Shown: positions 25,240 through 34,003, numbered from the stretch's first letter. The stretch is 44,824 bases of DNA from Clostridia bacterium (GCA_017935325.1 JAGBHV010000068.1:1-44824); one strand, 5' to 3'. A program made the numbers and translations. The notes: generated from the letters alone by a model not told the origin.

Positions 25240-26418
25240 TCAGACATCGGAATGGTAATTTTTCTGCTTTTTCAATTTTTTTACAAGGCATATTAATGCG
25301 GCAACCATTATCACATACAAACCCGCAAGCAGAACGGGATAAACCGCTATACCAAACAGTCCGCTTATGAGACTGACCATGGGCGGTGCCAACATAACAC
25401 CGATGTAAGCAAATGCAATCTGTGACCCCATAATCGACTGTGATACCTCTTTGCCGAAATTGTGGGGAGTCAGATGTATCATATTCGGATAAATTGAACC
25501 GTTACCGAGACCTATAAGGAACAAGCCTGCTACAGAAATAATTCCCGGCAGAGGAAGAAGCATAATTAAAATTGCCGGAGCAAGGATTGCCGTTCCTATA
25601 CCAATACGTTTCCATGTGCTGATTTTACCTGACAGCAATCCTGAAACAAAACGTCCCACAGACATTCCGATATAATACACAGTCAGCGCAAGTGCACCAT
25701 CTTTTGTCTGAAATCCTTTTTCGGTTACAAGATATGTACTCCCCCATACTCCGCAGGCATATTCAATGGCATTGGTTGCAAGCATAATAATCCACACAAG
25801 ACGAACTTCTGATTTTTTCGCCATCTGCAGAAAAGTAAGGTTTACGCTTTCATCCTCTTCGCCCTGTTCAGATGAAACAGTCTTTTTCCATAACGGAAGT
25901 GACACAAGAAGCAACAAAGTAATTGCCGCCTGCACATAAAATGCATATCGATAACCGCTGCGCCAACCGGCAGAACTCAGTGCCTGCGACATAAGGTAGG
26001 GACTGAGACTTACTCCCACACCATAAAAGCAATGCAGGAAATTCATGTGGCTGGCTTTAAAATGAAGAGCAACATAGTTATTAAGCCCCGAATCTATTGC
26101 TCCTGCACCAAATCCGAGAATAACAGCCAGCGGTATCATAAACCAGAAAGACGGAGCAAAAGAGAAGCCTAACAAAGCCAAAGCAGTCATTGCTGTGCTG
26201 AAAGCCGTAACTTTAGCAGTTCCGAATTTGTTGAGAATTCCTGCACTGAACATGCTCGATAATACAGTACAGCCTGAAATGATAAAAGTGAGAACGCTCA
26301 CCGCTTCAACAGGCATGTTAATTTCCGTATGGATAGCAGGCCATGCAGAGCCTATAAGAGAATCAGGCACCCCAAGACCTATAAATGCAATATATATAAC
26401 AATCAATAAAAAAGCCAT
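25240..26418 (-). CDS. MFS transporter (sugar/glycoside uptake)
   Basis: 392 residues with about 12 transmembrane helices. The N-terminus FLLIVIYIAFIGLGVPDSLIGSAWPAIH is typical of a clostridial sugar MFS group related to FucP-type carriers that lies next to glycosidase genes. LGFGAGAIDSGLNNYVALHFKASHMNFLHCFYGVG and GLGNGSIYPNMIHLTP fit the central loops of that group. Start supported by AAGGAGG. First gene of the operon with the GH106-like enzyme and probably the TipAS-domain protein. The substrate is presumably the glycoside cleaved by the downstream enzyme (inference). Confidence 0.88.
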   Translation of the reverse strand: MAFLLIVIYIAFIGLGVPDSLIGSAWPAIHTEINMPVEAVSVLTFIISGCTVLSSMFSAGILNKFGTAKVTAFSTAMTALALLGFSFAPSFWFMIPLAVILGFGAGAIDSGLNNYVALHFKASHMNFLHCFYGVGVSLSPYLMSQALSSAGWRSGYRYAFYVQAAITLLLLVSLPLWKKTVSSEQGEEDESVNLTFLQMAKKSEVRLVWIIMLATNAIEYACGVWGSTYLVTEKGFQTKDGALALTVYYIGMSVGRFVSGLLSGKISTWKRIGIGTAILAPAILIMLLPLPGIISVAGLFLIGLGNGSIYPNMIHLTPHNFGKEVSQSIMGSQIAFAYIGVMLAPPMVSLISGLFGIAVYPVLLAGLYVIMVAALICLVKKLKKQKNYHSDV

Positions 26419-26477
26419 AAAAGTCCTCCTTGAATTTTTGTTGTGTTACGTTTAATCCTGAAATTAACAGCGACATT

Positions 26478-26506
26478 ATTTTATCATAAGTTATACTAAA
26501 TTACAA
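26478..26506 (-). promoter_or_regulatory. Promoter of the MFS/GH106-like operon
   Basis: On the minus strand, TTGTAA (26506-26501), 17-bp spacer, TAAAAT (26483-26478), about 60 nt before the MFS start. The rest of the gap 26507-26643 shows no gene I can support. Confidence 0.6.
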
Positions 26507-26643
26507 TCGTTTTTCTATAAACAAAAAGCTTTATTCCTGACATTGTTTTTTCATATTGTTACACTGAAAAAAGAGGTTGATTATATGAAAAACACAGAAT
26601 GTGGTTTTATCTTTTGGTGAGAAATTCGGGTGATCGCAAAAAA

Positions 26644-26679
26644 ATACACCTCCAAAAGTTGTTGTCTTCTGGGGTGTAT
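26644..26679 (-). terminator. Terminator of the nad operon
   Basis: A 14-bp stem (one bulge, one G-U) between 26644-26658 and 26666-26679, followed on the minus strand by ATTTTTTTGCG. It is 40 nt after the niaR stop. Confidence 0.85.
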
Positions 26680-26718
26680 ATCAAATAGTTGGTGATGTTT
26701 CTCAAACATTTTGAAAAA

Positions 26719-27231
26719 TTATATTTCCGGAGCAATGTAGTTTTTAGATTTAAGAGCCTTCTCAATTTCGTCAAGTATCGTTTCCGATTCGGCACGGACT
26801 GTGTGATAATGATAACCGCCTGTTATGTTCATAAGTTCGGTGGATTTACCGCTTCTTACCCCCTCAATAAATTGCTTTATATGAAGGCTTGAAAAGATAT
26901 TCAGCGGTGCTGTCATTTTACCGTAAACCTTATGCCATACGAACACATCAACGACCGTTCCGCCGAGATTTACAATAGCGGTTAATTCGTCTTCGGTTTC
27001 TTTAGTTGTATGATGCACTTTAAACACACGTTCTTTCAGTGGCGATTTCTGAATTATATATCCGTTATGAGTAGAAAGAATATCGTATCCCGAGCCTTTG
27101 AGCACGGTTATATCCTGAACAATAATCTGTCTTGATACTCCGAATTCTTCGGAAAGCTTGCCTCCTGATATGGCTTCGGTTGATGATAACAGCAGATTAA
27201 CAATCGCTTTTCTTCTGTCAGCGGCTTTCAT
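26719..27231 (-). CDS. niaR: Niacin-responsive transcriptional repressor NiaR
   Basis: 170 residues. The N-terminal HTH_11 winged helix covers 1-60 (RRKAIVNLLLSSTEAISGGKLSEEFGVSRQIIVQDITVLKGSGYDI). The C-terminal 3H domain shows its conserved histidines: KVHHTTKE, VFVWHKVYGKMTAPL and GGYHYHTV. Members bind nicotinic acid and repress NAD synthesis or niacin uptake genes. It is the last gene of nadA-nadB-nadC-niaR, 12 nt after nadC, so it would be under its own control through the nadA promoter. GAGGTG precedes the ATG. Confidence 0.95.
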   Translation of the reverse strand: MKAADRRKAIVNLLLSSTEAISGGKLSEEFGVSRQIIVQDITVLKGSGYDILSTHNGYIIQKSPLKERVFKVHHTTKETEDELTAIVNLGGTVVDVFVWHKVYGKMTAPLNIFSSLHIKQFIEGVRSGKSTELMNITGGYHYHTVRAESETILDEIEKALKSKNYIAPEI

Positions 27232-27243
27232 TGATTCACCTCA

Positions 27244-28095
27244 TTATACAGCGTGTAAATTTTTAAGCGAGAGATCTAAAATAGGAGAAGAGTGTGTGAG
27301 TGCTCCGCTTGATATATAGTTTACACCAATACGGGTGAGTTTTGCAACATTTTCTTTTGTAACATTTCCGCTGCATTCAGTTTCAGCTTTGCCTGCACAG
27401 ATTTCAACTGCCTTCATCATATCTTCAACACTCATATTGTCAAGCATAATGATGTCTGCACCTGCTTCCAGTGCTTCCTTGAGCATATCAAGATTTTCTA
27501 CTTCAATTTCAATTTTGCGGACAAACGGTGCATATTCCCTTGCCATTTCAACGGCTTTCTTTACACCGCCGGCAGCACCGATATGATTATCCTTAAGAAG
27601 AATACCGTCGCTGAGATTAAAACGGTGATTATATCCGCCGCCAACCTTGACTGCATATTTTTCAAATATACGCATACCGGGTGTAGTTTTTCTTGTGTCA
27701 AGAAGTTTTGTGTCTGTGCCATCCAACATATCTGCAATAGCACGTGTGTATGTTGCAATGCCGCTCATACGCTGTAAGAAGTTCAGTGCAGTTCTCTCAC
27801 CTGAAAGGAGAACACGTATATCGCCGCGAACAACACCTAATTTTTGTCCGTTTTTAACTTTATCGCCGTCTGTTACTGAAAATTCAAATTTTGTATCAGC
27901 ATCAAGAAGTTCAAAAACTCTTTTGAAAACCTCAAGGCCGGCAATAACACCGTCTTCTTTACAAATCAACTCAACCTCGCCCGGTTGGTAGTGACGCATA
28001 ACGGAGTTTGTGGAAATATCCTCGCTCGTTATATCTTCTTTGAGCGCGTTTAAAATAAGGTCATCTGCATTTAATTTCATAGTAATATTATTCAT
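27244..28095 (-). CDS. nadC: Nicotinate-nucleotide pyrophosphorylase (quinolinate phosphoribosyltransferase)
   Basis: Makes nicotinate mononucleotide from quinolinate and PRPP. About 283 residues from the ATG at 28095, which overlaps the nadB stop by 8 nt, indicating coupling; AAGGAG lies 10 nt upstream. The motifs are LSGERTALNFLQRMSGIAT, TRKTTPGMRIFEKYAV, KVGGGYNHRFNLSDGILLKDNH (catalytic and PRPP-site signature), EIEVENLDMLKEALEAGADIIMLDNM, and the closing NYISSGALTHS. Complete and normal in length. Confidence 0.96.
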   Translation of the reverse strand: MNNITMKLNADDLILNALKEDITSEDISTNSVMRHYQPGEVELICKEDGVIAGLEVFKRVFELLDADTKFEFSVTDGDKVKNGQKLGVVRGDIRVLLSGERTALNFLQRMSGIATYTRAIADMLDGTDTKLLDTRKTTPGMRIFEKYAVKVGGGYNHRFNLSDGILLKDNHIGAAGGVKKAVEMAREYAPFVRKIEIEVENLDMLKEALEAGADIIMLDNMSVEDMMKAVEICAGKAETECSGNVTKENVAKLTRIGVNYISSGALTHSSPILDLSLKNLHAV

Positions 28096-29362
28096 GGCTG
28101 TTTTTCTCCTTCTCAATAGCTTCCAAAACTAATTTTTTATATTTTTCTTCATATCCCTCATACTGTCGGGAGTCTATGAAAACTTCTTTAACTTGTTGGA
28201 CTTCGGTATAAAAATCTGTGATGTGCCGTGCTGCCCTTTTGGCAAAAACAAGACTTTCAAGTAAAGAATTACTTGCTAATCTGTTGCGTCCGTGAACACC
28301 GTTGCAAGCCGTTTCTCCGACAGCGTATAAACGCTCCATGGAGGTTTTGCTGTATCTGTCAACATCAATTCCGCCCATAAAATAATGCTGTGACGGCACT
28401 ACGGGAATCGGATGTTTTGTCACGTCGTATCCTTCATCAAGGCAGTGATGATAAATATTCGGGAAGTGGCTTTTTATTTCTTCTTCGGGAATCGGCGCCA
28501 TAGAAAGCCACACGTGCTCGCTGCCTTCCTTCTTCATTTCATCAAATATGGCTTTCGCCACAACATCACGGGGCAAAAGTTCATTAACAAATCTTTCTCC
28601 CTTGGAATTGAGCAGTACTGCTCCTTCACCACGAACTGATTCGGAAATCAGAAATTCCCGACCATGTTTATTGGTATAAAGCGTAGTGGGGTGAATCTGT
28701 ATGTAGTCAATATTCTGTAGCTTAATATTATATTTGAGTGCCAAAGCAAGTGCATCGCCTGTCAGGTGACGGTAGTTTGTGGAATGCTTGAACAAACCGC
28801 CTATGCCGCCTGTTGCAAGCACGGTATAGTCTGCGGTTATGCTGATATATTTTCTGTCCTTATCGTGTCCGATAATGCCGTAACAGTTGTTTCCGTCACA
28901 AATCAGATCCACCATAGTGAAGTTTTCCATGAGTGTTATGTTGGGTCTGTTTCTTGCTGTTTCAAGCAGATGAGATGTAATTTCTTTGCCTGTTTCATCT
29001 TCGTGGAAAAGAATTCTCGGCTTTGAGTGTGCACCCTCACGGGTATAGGTAAAAGCTTCTCCATCCTTTTCAAAACGAACACCGAAAGAAACAAGGTCGC
29101 CTATTATCTCTTGCGAGGAACGGATCATAATCTCGACAGAATCCGGATTGTTTTCATAGTGTCCCGCTTTCATTGTGTCATCGAAAAAAGGTTTGTAATC
29201 TTCTTCATTCCGGAGAACGCATATACCGCCCTGTGCAAGAAAGGAATCACTTTTTGGTGCTTCGTTTTTGGTAACTATTGTTATTTTTTTGTCCTGCGGT
29301 ATATTCAATGCGCAGTAAAGACCTGCTACACCGCAACCTACTATTATAATATCTGTATTCAT
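28088..29362 (-). CDS. nadB: L-aspartate oxidase
   Basis: FAD enzyme that oxidises aspartate to iminoaspartate, the first step of NAD synthesis. About 424 residues from the ATG at 29362, which follows the nadA stop by one base. This short form lacks part of the C-terminal helical extension of E. coli NadB (540 residues), as often seen in Firmicutes. FAD binding is shown by IIIVGCGVAGLYCALN (5-20). Other motifs are SFLAQGGICV, TREGAHSKPRILFHEDETG, ESVRGEGAVLLNSKGERFVNE, and HGRNRLASNSLLESLVF near the end. Fully consistent with its neighbours nadA and nadC. Confidence 0.95.
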   Translation of the reverse strand: MNTDIIIVGCGVAGLYCALNIPQDKKITIVTKNEAPKSDSFLAQGGICVLRNEEDYKPFFDDTMKAGHYENNPDSVEIMIRSSQEIIGDLVSFGVRFEKDGEAFTYTREGAHSKPRILFHEDETGKEITSHLLETARNRPNITLMENFTMVDLICDGNNCYGIIGHDKDRKYISITADYTVLATGGIGGLFKHSTNYRHLTGDALALALKYNIKLQNIDYIQIHPTTLYTNKHGREFLISESVRGEGAVLLNSKGERFVNELLPRDVVAKAIFDEMKKEGSEHVWLSMAPIPEEEIKSHFPNIYHHCLDEGYDVTKHPIPVVPSQHYFMGGIDVDRYSKTSMERLYAVGETACNGVHGRNRLASNSLLESLVFAKRAARHITDFYTEVQQVKEVFIDSRQYEGYEEKYKKLVLEAIEKEKNSHE

Positions 29363-29363
29363 T

Positions 29364-30263
29364 TCACTTTGCAAGCTCCAACATTTTTTCAAGCGGTAAA
29401 AGAGCACCTGTACGGACCTCATCATCGATAACAACTTCTTTATCTTCGTTCAGCAGAACCGATAAAACAGATTCAGGTGTATTGAGTTTCATATCGGCAC
29501 AACAGGGATGAGGGTCAGGATAATAAAACCGCTTGCCGGGATTATCTGTTATCAATTTGTAGTTAACACCATCTTCGGTGCAGATGATAAATTCATCCGC
29601 ATTGCTCTGCTTTGCATAAGCTATGATGTCTGCCGTGCTTCCGATATAATCTGAAAGAGCAAGAATATCTGCTTCGCATTCGGGATGAGCTAAAACCAAA
29701 GCACACGGATGTTTTTCTTTTTCTGCAAGAAGCTGCGTTGCCGTAATCTTTGCATGAATGGGGCAGAAACCGTCATTGACAATTATATTTTTGTCATTAA
29801 CCTGTTCGGCAACAAACCTGCCGAGATTTTTATCAGGGATGAAGAAAATGTTTTTGTTCGGAAGTGCTTTAACGATTTTCACCGCATTTGATGAAGTTAC
29901 ACAAACATCACTCTGACATTTCAGCGCCGCCGTTGAGTTGATATAGCACACAACAGCAAGGTCATCGTAATTTTTTCGCATCTCATCAATGATTCCGTCG
30001 GCTACCATATGAGCCATCGGACAATCAGCGGTAAGGTCAGGCATAAGCACTTTTTTATCAGGGTTCAGAATTTTTGCACTTTCCCCCATAAAGTAAACAC
30101 CGCAGAAAACAAGGATATCCGCTTTGCTTTGTTTTGCGATTTTTGCAAGATAAAATGAGTCTCCTACATAGTCAGCTATTTCCTGTACTTCAGCAGGTGC
30201 ATAATAATGTGCAAGAATAACTGCATTTTTATCTTTTTTCAGTTGTTCAATCTGATTTTTCAT
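29364..30263 (-). CDS. nadA: Quinolinate synthase A
   Basis: Condenses iminoaspartate with dihydroxyacetone phosphate to quinolinate, using a [4Fe-4S] cluster. 299 residues from the ATG at 30263 (GAGG upstream); a longer reading frame upstream covers the promoter and is not used. The N-terminal AVILAHYYAPAEVQEIADYVGDS is the family signature. The three cluster cysteines fit C81 (TADCPMAHM), C167 (GFCPIH) and C254 or C255 (PHPCCADM), matching the spacing in the Thermotoga enzyme. First gene of the nad operon. Confidence 0.96.
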   Translation of the reverse strand: MKNQIEQLKKDKNAVILAHYYAPAEVQEIADYVGDSFYLAKIAKQSKADILVFCGVYFMGESAKILNPDKKVLMPDLTADCPMAHMVADGIIDEMRKNYDDLAVVCYINSTAALKCQSDVCVTSSNAVKIVKALPNKNIFFIPDKNLGRFVAEQVNDKNIIVNDGFCPIHAKITATQLLAEKEKHPCALVLAHPECEADILALSDYIGSTADIIAYAKQSNADEFIICTEDGVNYKLITDNPGKRFYYPDPHPCCADMKLNTPESVLSVLLNEDKEVVIDDEVRTGALLPLEKMLELAK

Positions 30264-30293
30264 TTGTAATTTTCCTCGTTGAGTAAGCAAATT

Positions 30294-30375
30294 GGTTGTA
30301 TCAATTTTAACACTTGTATTTACATCTGTCAACTTATCTGTAAACCTTTTGTAGTAGATTATTACTGATACAACC
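30294..30375 (-). promoter_or_regulatory. nadA promoter with operator-like dyads (candidate NiaR site)
   Basis: On the minus strand, TTGACA (30332-30327), 17-bp spacer and TAAAAT (30309-30304). TTTACA (30319-30324) and TGTAAA (30339-30344) form a dyad across the -35. A perfect 10-bp inverted repeat, GGTTGTATCA (30294-30303) and TGATACAACC (30366-30375), flanks the whole promoter. Assignment to NiaR rests on operon context. Confidence 0.65.
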
Positions 30376-30596
30376 TTGACTTTTTTGGTAAATTTACACA
30401 ACGCCTCAGTGAACATTGAACTAAAGATATGATTGATTGATTGTTTGCAAACAGAAATAGCAGATAACTGATGAATTACGACAAGAAGCCACCAAGATTC
30501 TGTGTTTTATGCTTGTATATTTTAACCCTTTTATTCCGACAGCACATATAATCTGAAAAAGTGTAAAGGAGCCCCGTTTCTGATACAAAAATATTA

Positions 30597-30625
30597 GTGA
30601 CAACAATCTGAGATTATGGTATAAT
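30597..30625 (+). promoter_or_regulatory. Promoter of the phosphatase/ZIP operon
   Basis: GTGACA (30597-30602), 17-bp spacer, TATAAT (30620-30625). It predicts a transcript start near 30632 and a leader of about 147 nt. The gap 30376-30596 shows no supported gene. Confidence 0.6.
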
Positions 30626-30643
30626 AGTAGAAATTATGTTGTA

Positions 30644-30752
30644 TTTACACTAATTTTACACCAATCTGATGTGGAATTACGGAGAGTTATGGAGAATGGT
30701 GTAATTTTGGTGTAAACAGATAAATTCGGAAACCCTTGAAACACGAGGGTTT
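30644..30752 (+). other. Structured 5' leader of the phosphatase/ZIP operon
   Basis: The first part is a long imperfect inverted repeat: TTTACAC and TTACACCA (30644-30663) pair with TGGTGTAA and GTGTAAA (30697-30716), separated by a 5x5 internal loop and a ~33-nt apical loop. The second is a hairpin AAACCCT (30730-30736) with AGGGTTT (30746-30752). An alternative AGGGTT (30765-30770) close to the start codon could compete for the same arm. Whether it acts as RNA or as DNA operator cannot be told. Confidence 0.45.
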
Positions 30753-30778
30753 GTAGAGTTATAAAGGGTTGTGAAGGT

Positions 30779-31249
30779 ATGAAAAAAATAATGTTCGTCT
30801 GCCATGGCAATATCTGCAGAAGTCCGATGGCAGAGTTTATTTTGAAAGATATGGTCAGGAAAGCAGAGATTGAAGAAGATTTTCTGATTTCCTCATCGGC
30901 TACGAGTACGGAAGAAATATGGGGTGGCAAAGGTAACCCTGTGTATCCGCCTGCAAAAGCAGAGCTGAAAAAGCACGGCATTTCCTGCGACGGAAAAACT
31001 GCAGTTCAGCTGAAAAAGGATGACTATGATAAATATGACTTGTTCATTTGTATGGACAGTATGAATTACAGGAATATTCTCCGTATTTTCGGCAATGACA
31101 AGGATGAAAAGGTGCGTAAGCTTATGACCTACACTTCACGCGGCGGAGATGTTGATGACCCGTGGTACAGCAGGGATTTTTCTACAGCTTACAAAGATAT
31201 TTATGACGGCTGCGCGGGATTACTCAAAGAATTGAGGTGCATAAAATGA
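30779..31249 (+). CDS. Low-molecular-weight protein-tyrosine phosphatase
   Basis: 156 residues, the normal size. The P-loop is C8-HGNIC-R14-S in VCHGNICRSP at the N-terminus, and the general acid is Asp127 in DVDDPWYSRDF. These are the full catalytic set of the family. In Firmicutes such enzymes dephosphorylate tyrosine on polysaccharide-synthesis kinases, arginine (YwlE type) or other proteins; which applies here is not readable. It is the first gene of an operon with a ZIP transporter, whose ATG overlaps its stop (ATGA). Preceded by a structured leader. Confidence 0.94.
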   Translation: MKKIMFVCHGNICRSPMAEFILKDMVRKAEIEEDFLISSSATSTEEIWGGKGNPVYPPAKAELKKHGISCDGKTAVQLKKDDYDKYDLFICMDSMNYRNILRIFGNDKDEKVRKLMTYTSRGGDVDDPWYSRDFSTAYKDIYDGCAGLLKELRCIK

Positions 31250-32001
31250 AAATGGTTTTGCTGACCGCATTAGGTGTGGGCGGTGCTACGCTTATCGGTT
31301 CAATTTTTGGATTTATCTTCAAAAAAATATCCCACAGATTCAGCGACATTGTTCTGTCTTTTGCTGCAGGAGTAATGCTTGCGGCGGCAGTTTTAGGGCT
31401 TATTATCCCCTCTCTTGACTATGGCGGTAAATATGCCATACTCATTACAGTTGCTGGAATTTTCACAGGTGCAATTGCACTTAATGTTATCGACAAAATC
31501 GTGCCTCACCTGCATAAATTGGTAGGTCCCGAACCTGAAAGCCACACTTCAAACGAGAAATTAAGTAAAGTTTTGCTTTTTGTTACCGCTATTGCAATTC
31601 ACAACTTACCTGAAGGTATTGCAGCAGGTGTTTCTTTCGGTTCAGGCGACACTTCAAAAGCACTTCTTATTGCAGGCGGTATTGCCCTGCAGAATATACC
31701 TGAAGGCATGGTAATTATAGGCCCTATGCTTGCGGCAGGTATCAGCCCGAAAAAAACTTTTATTTCCGCTTTCATTACAGGAATAATCGAAGTAGTCGGC
31801 ACTTTAATAGGTTTCTTTGCAGTAAACATTGCGTCTGCAATTCTCCCCTTTGCTCTTGCTTTTGCAGGCGGTACAATGCTTTACGTAATAAGCGATGAAA
31901 TGATTCCTGAAACTCACGCTCACGGAAGTCAGCGCGGTGCAACATACGCTTTGCTTGCAGGTTTTGCGGTGATGCTTGTTTCAGATTTTCTTTTAGGTTA
32001 G
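31246..32001 (+). CDS. ZIP-family metal transporter (ZupT-like)
   Basis: 251 residues, about eight transmembrane helices. The two metal-site helices are unmistakable: AIAIHNLPEGIAAGVSFGSGD and ALQNIPEGMVIIGPML, which have the HNxPEG / (Q/E)NxPEG pattern of zinc/iron ZIP carriers. A loop with HLHKLVGPEPESH before them may also bind metal. ATG at 31246 lies after GAGGTG and overlaps the phosphatase stop. Imports Zn, Fe or Mn into the cytoplasm. The next gene starts 11 nt later, so the transporter is in an operon with two secreted enzymes. Confidence 0.94.
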   Translation: MKMVLLTALGVGGATLIGSIFGFIFKKISHRFSDIVLSFAAGVMLAAAVLGLIIPSLDYGGKYAILITVAGIFTGAIALNVIDKIVPHLHKLVGPEPESHTSNEKLSKVLLFVTAIAIHNLPEGIAAGVSFGSGDTSKALLIAGGIALQNIPEGMVIIGPMLAAGISPKKTFISAFITGIIEVVGTLIGFFAVNIASAILPFALAFAGGTMLYVISDEMIPETHAHGSQRGATYALLAGFAVMLVSDFLLG

Positions 32002-32012
32002 GAGGAGAAATA

Positions 32013-33983
32013 ATGTTCAGAAAAACTTTAACTGTAGTTTTATGCCTGATAGTTGTGATGTGTTCTTTTTCTTTTTCTGTTTCGGCAGAAGAAAGCAAAA
32101 CGGAAGTTAACCCGTCAACATGGGCAGCAGTTGACGGACTGGGCAGAACATTGTCACCAAACAGCGAAACTTCAGGAAAAAAGCAGGACAAGTTTGTAGG
32201 AATGTTTTATTGGACATGGCATTATCCCTGGATTAATGACCATGAAGCAATCACAACAGGCAGTGTTCTTGATAAATTCCCCGAAGCGGTAAACGACTTC
32301 AATCACCCTGCATGGGGAGGAACTTACAGCGGAAGACCGTATTTCTGGGATGAGCCGTTATATGGGTTTTATTCCAACCTTGATGAATATGTTCTGAGAA
32401 AGCATGCAGAACTTCTTGCCGATGCCGACATAGACGTAGTTATTTTCGACTGCACCAACGGCACACAGACCTTTGATCCTGGTTATGAAAAACTTTTTGA
32501 AGTGTGGACTGAAGCGAAAGCAGAGGGTGTTGATGTGCCTCAGGTAGCGTTCATCCTTAACTTTTCAGGAAGAGAAGATACACGCACACAGTTGACACAG
32601 CTTTACAATGATGTTTACTCAAAAGGAAGATACAAGGATTTATGGTTTATGTGGGAAGGCAAACCTCTCGTAATGGCAAAATCGAGATGCCTTAATCTGT
32701 TTGAAGAAAAAGACAGAGAAATATATAATTTCTTCACTTTCAGAGCAAACGAGTCTACATATTTTGCAAAAGATACATCCTATCTTGCAGATACCTGGGG
32801 TTGGTGTTCTGATTATCAGCAGACTCTTTTCGGCAAAAGACTTAACGGAAACGTTGAACAGATGTGTGTTTCCGTGGCACAGAACGCAAATGAAAGCGGA
32901 CTGATTGCAATGAACAGCCCTATAGGTACAGTGCAGGGACGAGCATTTACTGACGGTGATTTTTCTTATACATATACCTACGGCGGTAAAGAAATTACAG
33001 CAGACAAAAACATTGAAAACGCTCATTTTTACGGACTTAATTTCCAACAGCAATGGGATTATGCAATAGAAAAAGACCCTGAATTCATATTTGTTACAGG
33101 ATTCAACGAATGGATTGCAGGCAGATTTGACGAGTGGATGGGAACTGAAAATGCATTTCCTGACCAATTCAGCCCCGAATACAGCCGCGATATCGAGCCG
33201 TCAAAGGGCGAGCTTAAAGACCATTATTATTACCAGCTTGTTGAAAACGTAAGAAGATTCAAGGGTACATCTGTTCTGCCTGAAACTGATGCAGAAAAAA
33301 CTATCGATATCAGTAACGGCACTTCACAATGGGATGATGTAAAGCCTGAATACAATCACTACACGGGCAGCACAAGAACACGTGATTCAGTAGGTTGGAA
33401 AGGCACTAATTACACCAACGATACAATGCGAAACGACATTGTTCAGGCAAAAGTAGCGTACGATAACGAAAATATATATTTCTACGTGCAGACAAAAGAT
33501 AATCTTACATCCCCTACTGACAACGCATGGATGCGCTTGTTTATCGATACAGACACAAGCGGAATTGCCTCAAACTGGGAAGGCTTTGAATTTGTAATTA
33601 ACAGAAATTCACCTGTTGACAATAAAGTTACTGTTGAAAAATCAACAGGCGGTTGGAATTTTGAAAGCGCAGGTTACGGAGATTTTACGGTAAACGGAAA
33701 TGTTCTTCAGATTGCAGTTAACAGAAGTGTCCTCGGACTTGACGGTGAGGAAGTTAAATTCAATTTCAAATGGTCTGACAACATGCAGGAAAACGATATA
33801 ATGGATTTTTACACAAACGGCGATGTAGCACCCGGTGGCAGATTTACTTTTGTTTTTGATTCAACTGCAACAGGTGACGGTGAAGTTGATTACGAAAAAG
33901 AAGACGTAAGTCCTTTACGACAGAAGCTTATTGATTTCTATGCAGATTTCAGAAAATTCATCAATTACGTTTTCAATCAATAA
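32013..33983 (+). CDS. Secreted glycoside hydrolase-like protein with CBM9-like domain
   Basis: 656 residues; signal peptide 1-26 (SVSA-EE). The region 55-420 looks like a TIM barrel of the GH99/WbsX-like superfamily: FVGMFYWTWHYPWIND, DIDVVIFDCTNGT, WFMWEGKPLVMAKS, and EFIFVTGFNEWIAGRFDEW. The FNEW motif near the end of the barrel is common in these families and probably supplies an acidic residue. Residues about 470-620 (VAYDNENIYFYVQTKDNL, WMRLFIDTDTSG, FEFVINRNS) match the CBM9/DOMON-like carbohydrate-binding sandwich. The end is an amphipathic SPLRQKLIDFYADFRKFINYVF. No exact family was identified; substrate unknown. In the operon with ZIP and metallophosphoesterase. Confidence 0.72.
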   Translation: MFRKTLTVVLCLIVVMCSFSFSVSAEESKTEVNPSTWAAVDGLGRTLSPNSETSGKKQDKFVGMFYWTWHYPWINDHEAITTGSVLDKFPEAVNDFNHPAWGGTYSGRPYFWDEPLYGFYSNLDEYVLRKHAELLADADIDVVIFDCTNGTQTFDPGYEKLFEVWTEAKAEGVDVPQVAFILNFSGREDTRTQLTQLYNDVYSKGRYKDLWFMWEGKPLVMAKSRCLNLFEEKDREIYNFFTFRANESTYFAKDTSYLADTWGWCSDYQQTLFGKRLNGNVEQMCVSVAQNANESGLIAMNSPIGTVQGRAFTDGDFSYTYTYGGKEITADKNIENAHFYGLNFQQQWDYAIEKDPEFIFVTGFNEWIAGRFDEWMGTENAFPDQFSPEYSRDIEPSKGELKDHYYYQLVENVRRFKGTSVLPETDAEKTIDISNGTSQWDDVKPEYNHYTGSTRTRDSVGWKGTNYTNDTMRNDIVQAKVAYDNENIYFYVQTKDNLTSPTDNAWMRLFIDTDTSGIASNWEGFEFVINRNSPVDNKVTVEKSTGGWNFESAGYGDFTVNGNVLQIAVNRSVLGLDGEEVKFNFKWSDNMQENDIMDFYTNGDVAPGGRFTFVFDSTATGDGEVDYEKEDVSPLRQKLIDFYADFRKFINYVFNQ

Positions 33984-34003
33984 TAATACAAGAGGTGTAA
34001 AAA

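Noticed and set aside
26585..26696. Two short in-frame peptides, MKNTECGFIFW and, after a TGA, a GTG-started one ending KSCCLLGCISNSW, which looks a little like a lanthipeptide core (TSxSCxxxGC).
   Set aside because: The second part is written by the two arms of the nad operon terminator (26644-26679), which fully explains the sequence. No modification enzyme, protease or transporter for a RiPP is nearby, and the frame is interrupted by TGA.
30421..30606. Minus-strand 61-residue frame upstream of the phosphatase operon.
   Set aside because: No ribosome binding site, no family pattern, and it lies in a promoter-rich AT gap.
30669..30704. Mini-ORF MWNYGELWRMV in the phosphatase/ZIP leader.
   Set aside because: No ribosome binding site at a normal distance and the stretch lies in the loop of a structured leader. 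Too short to support.
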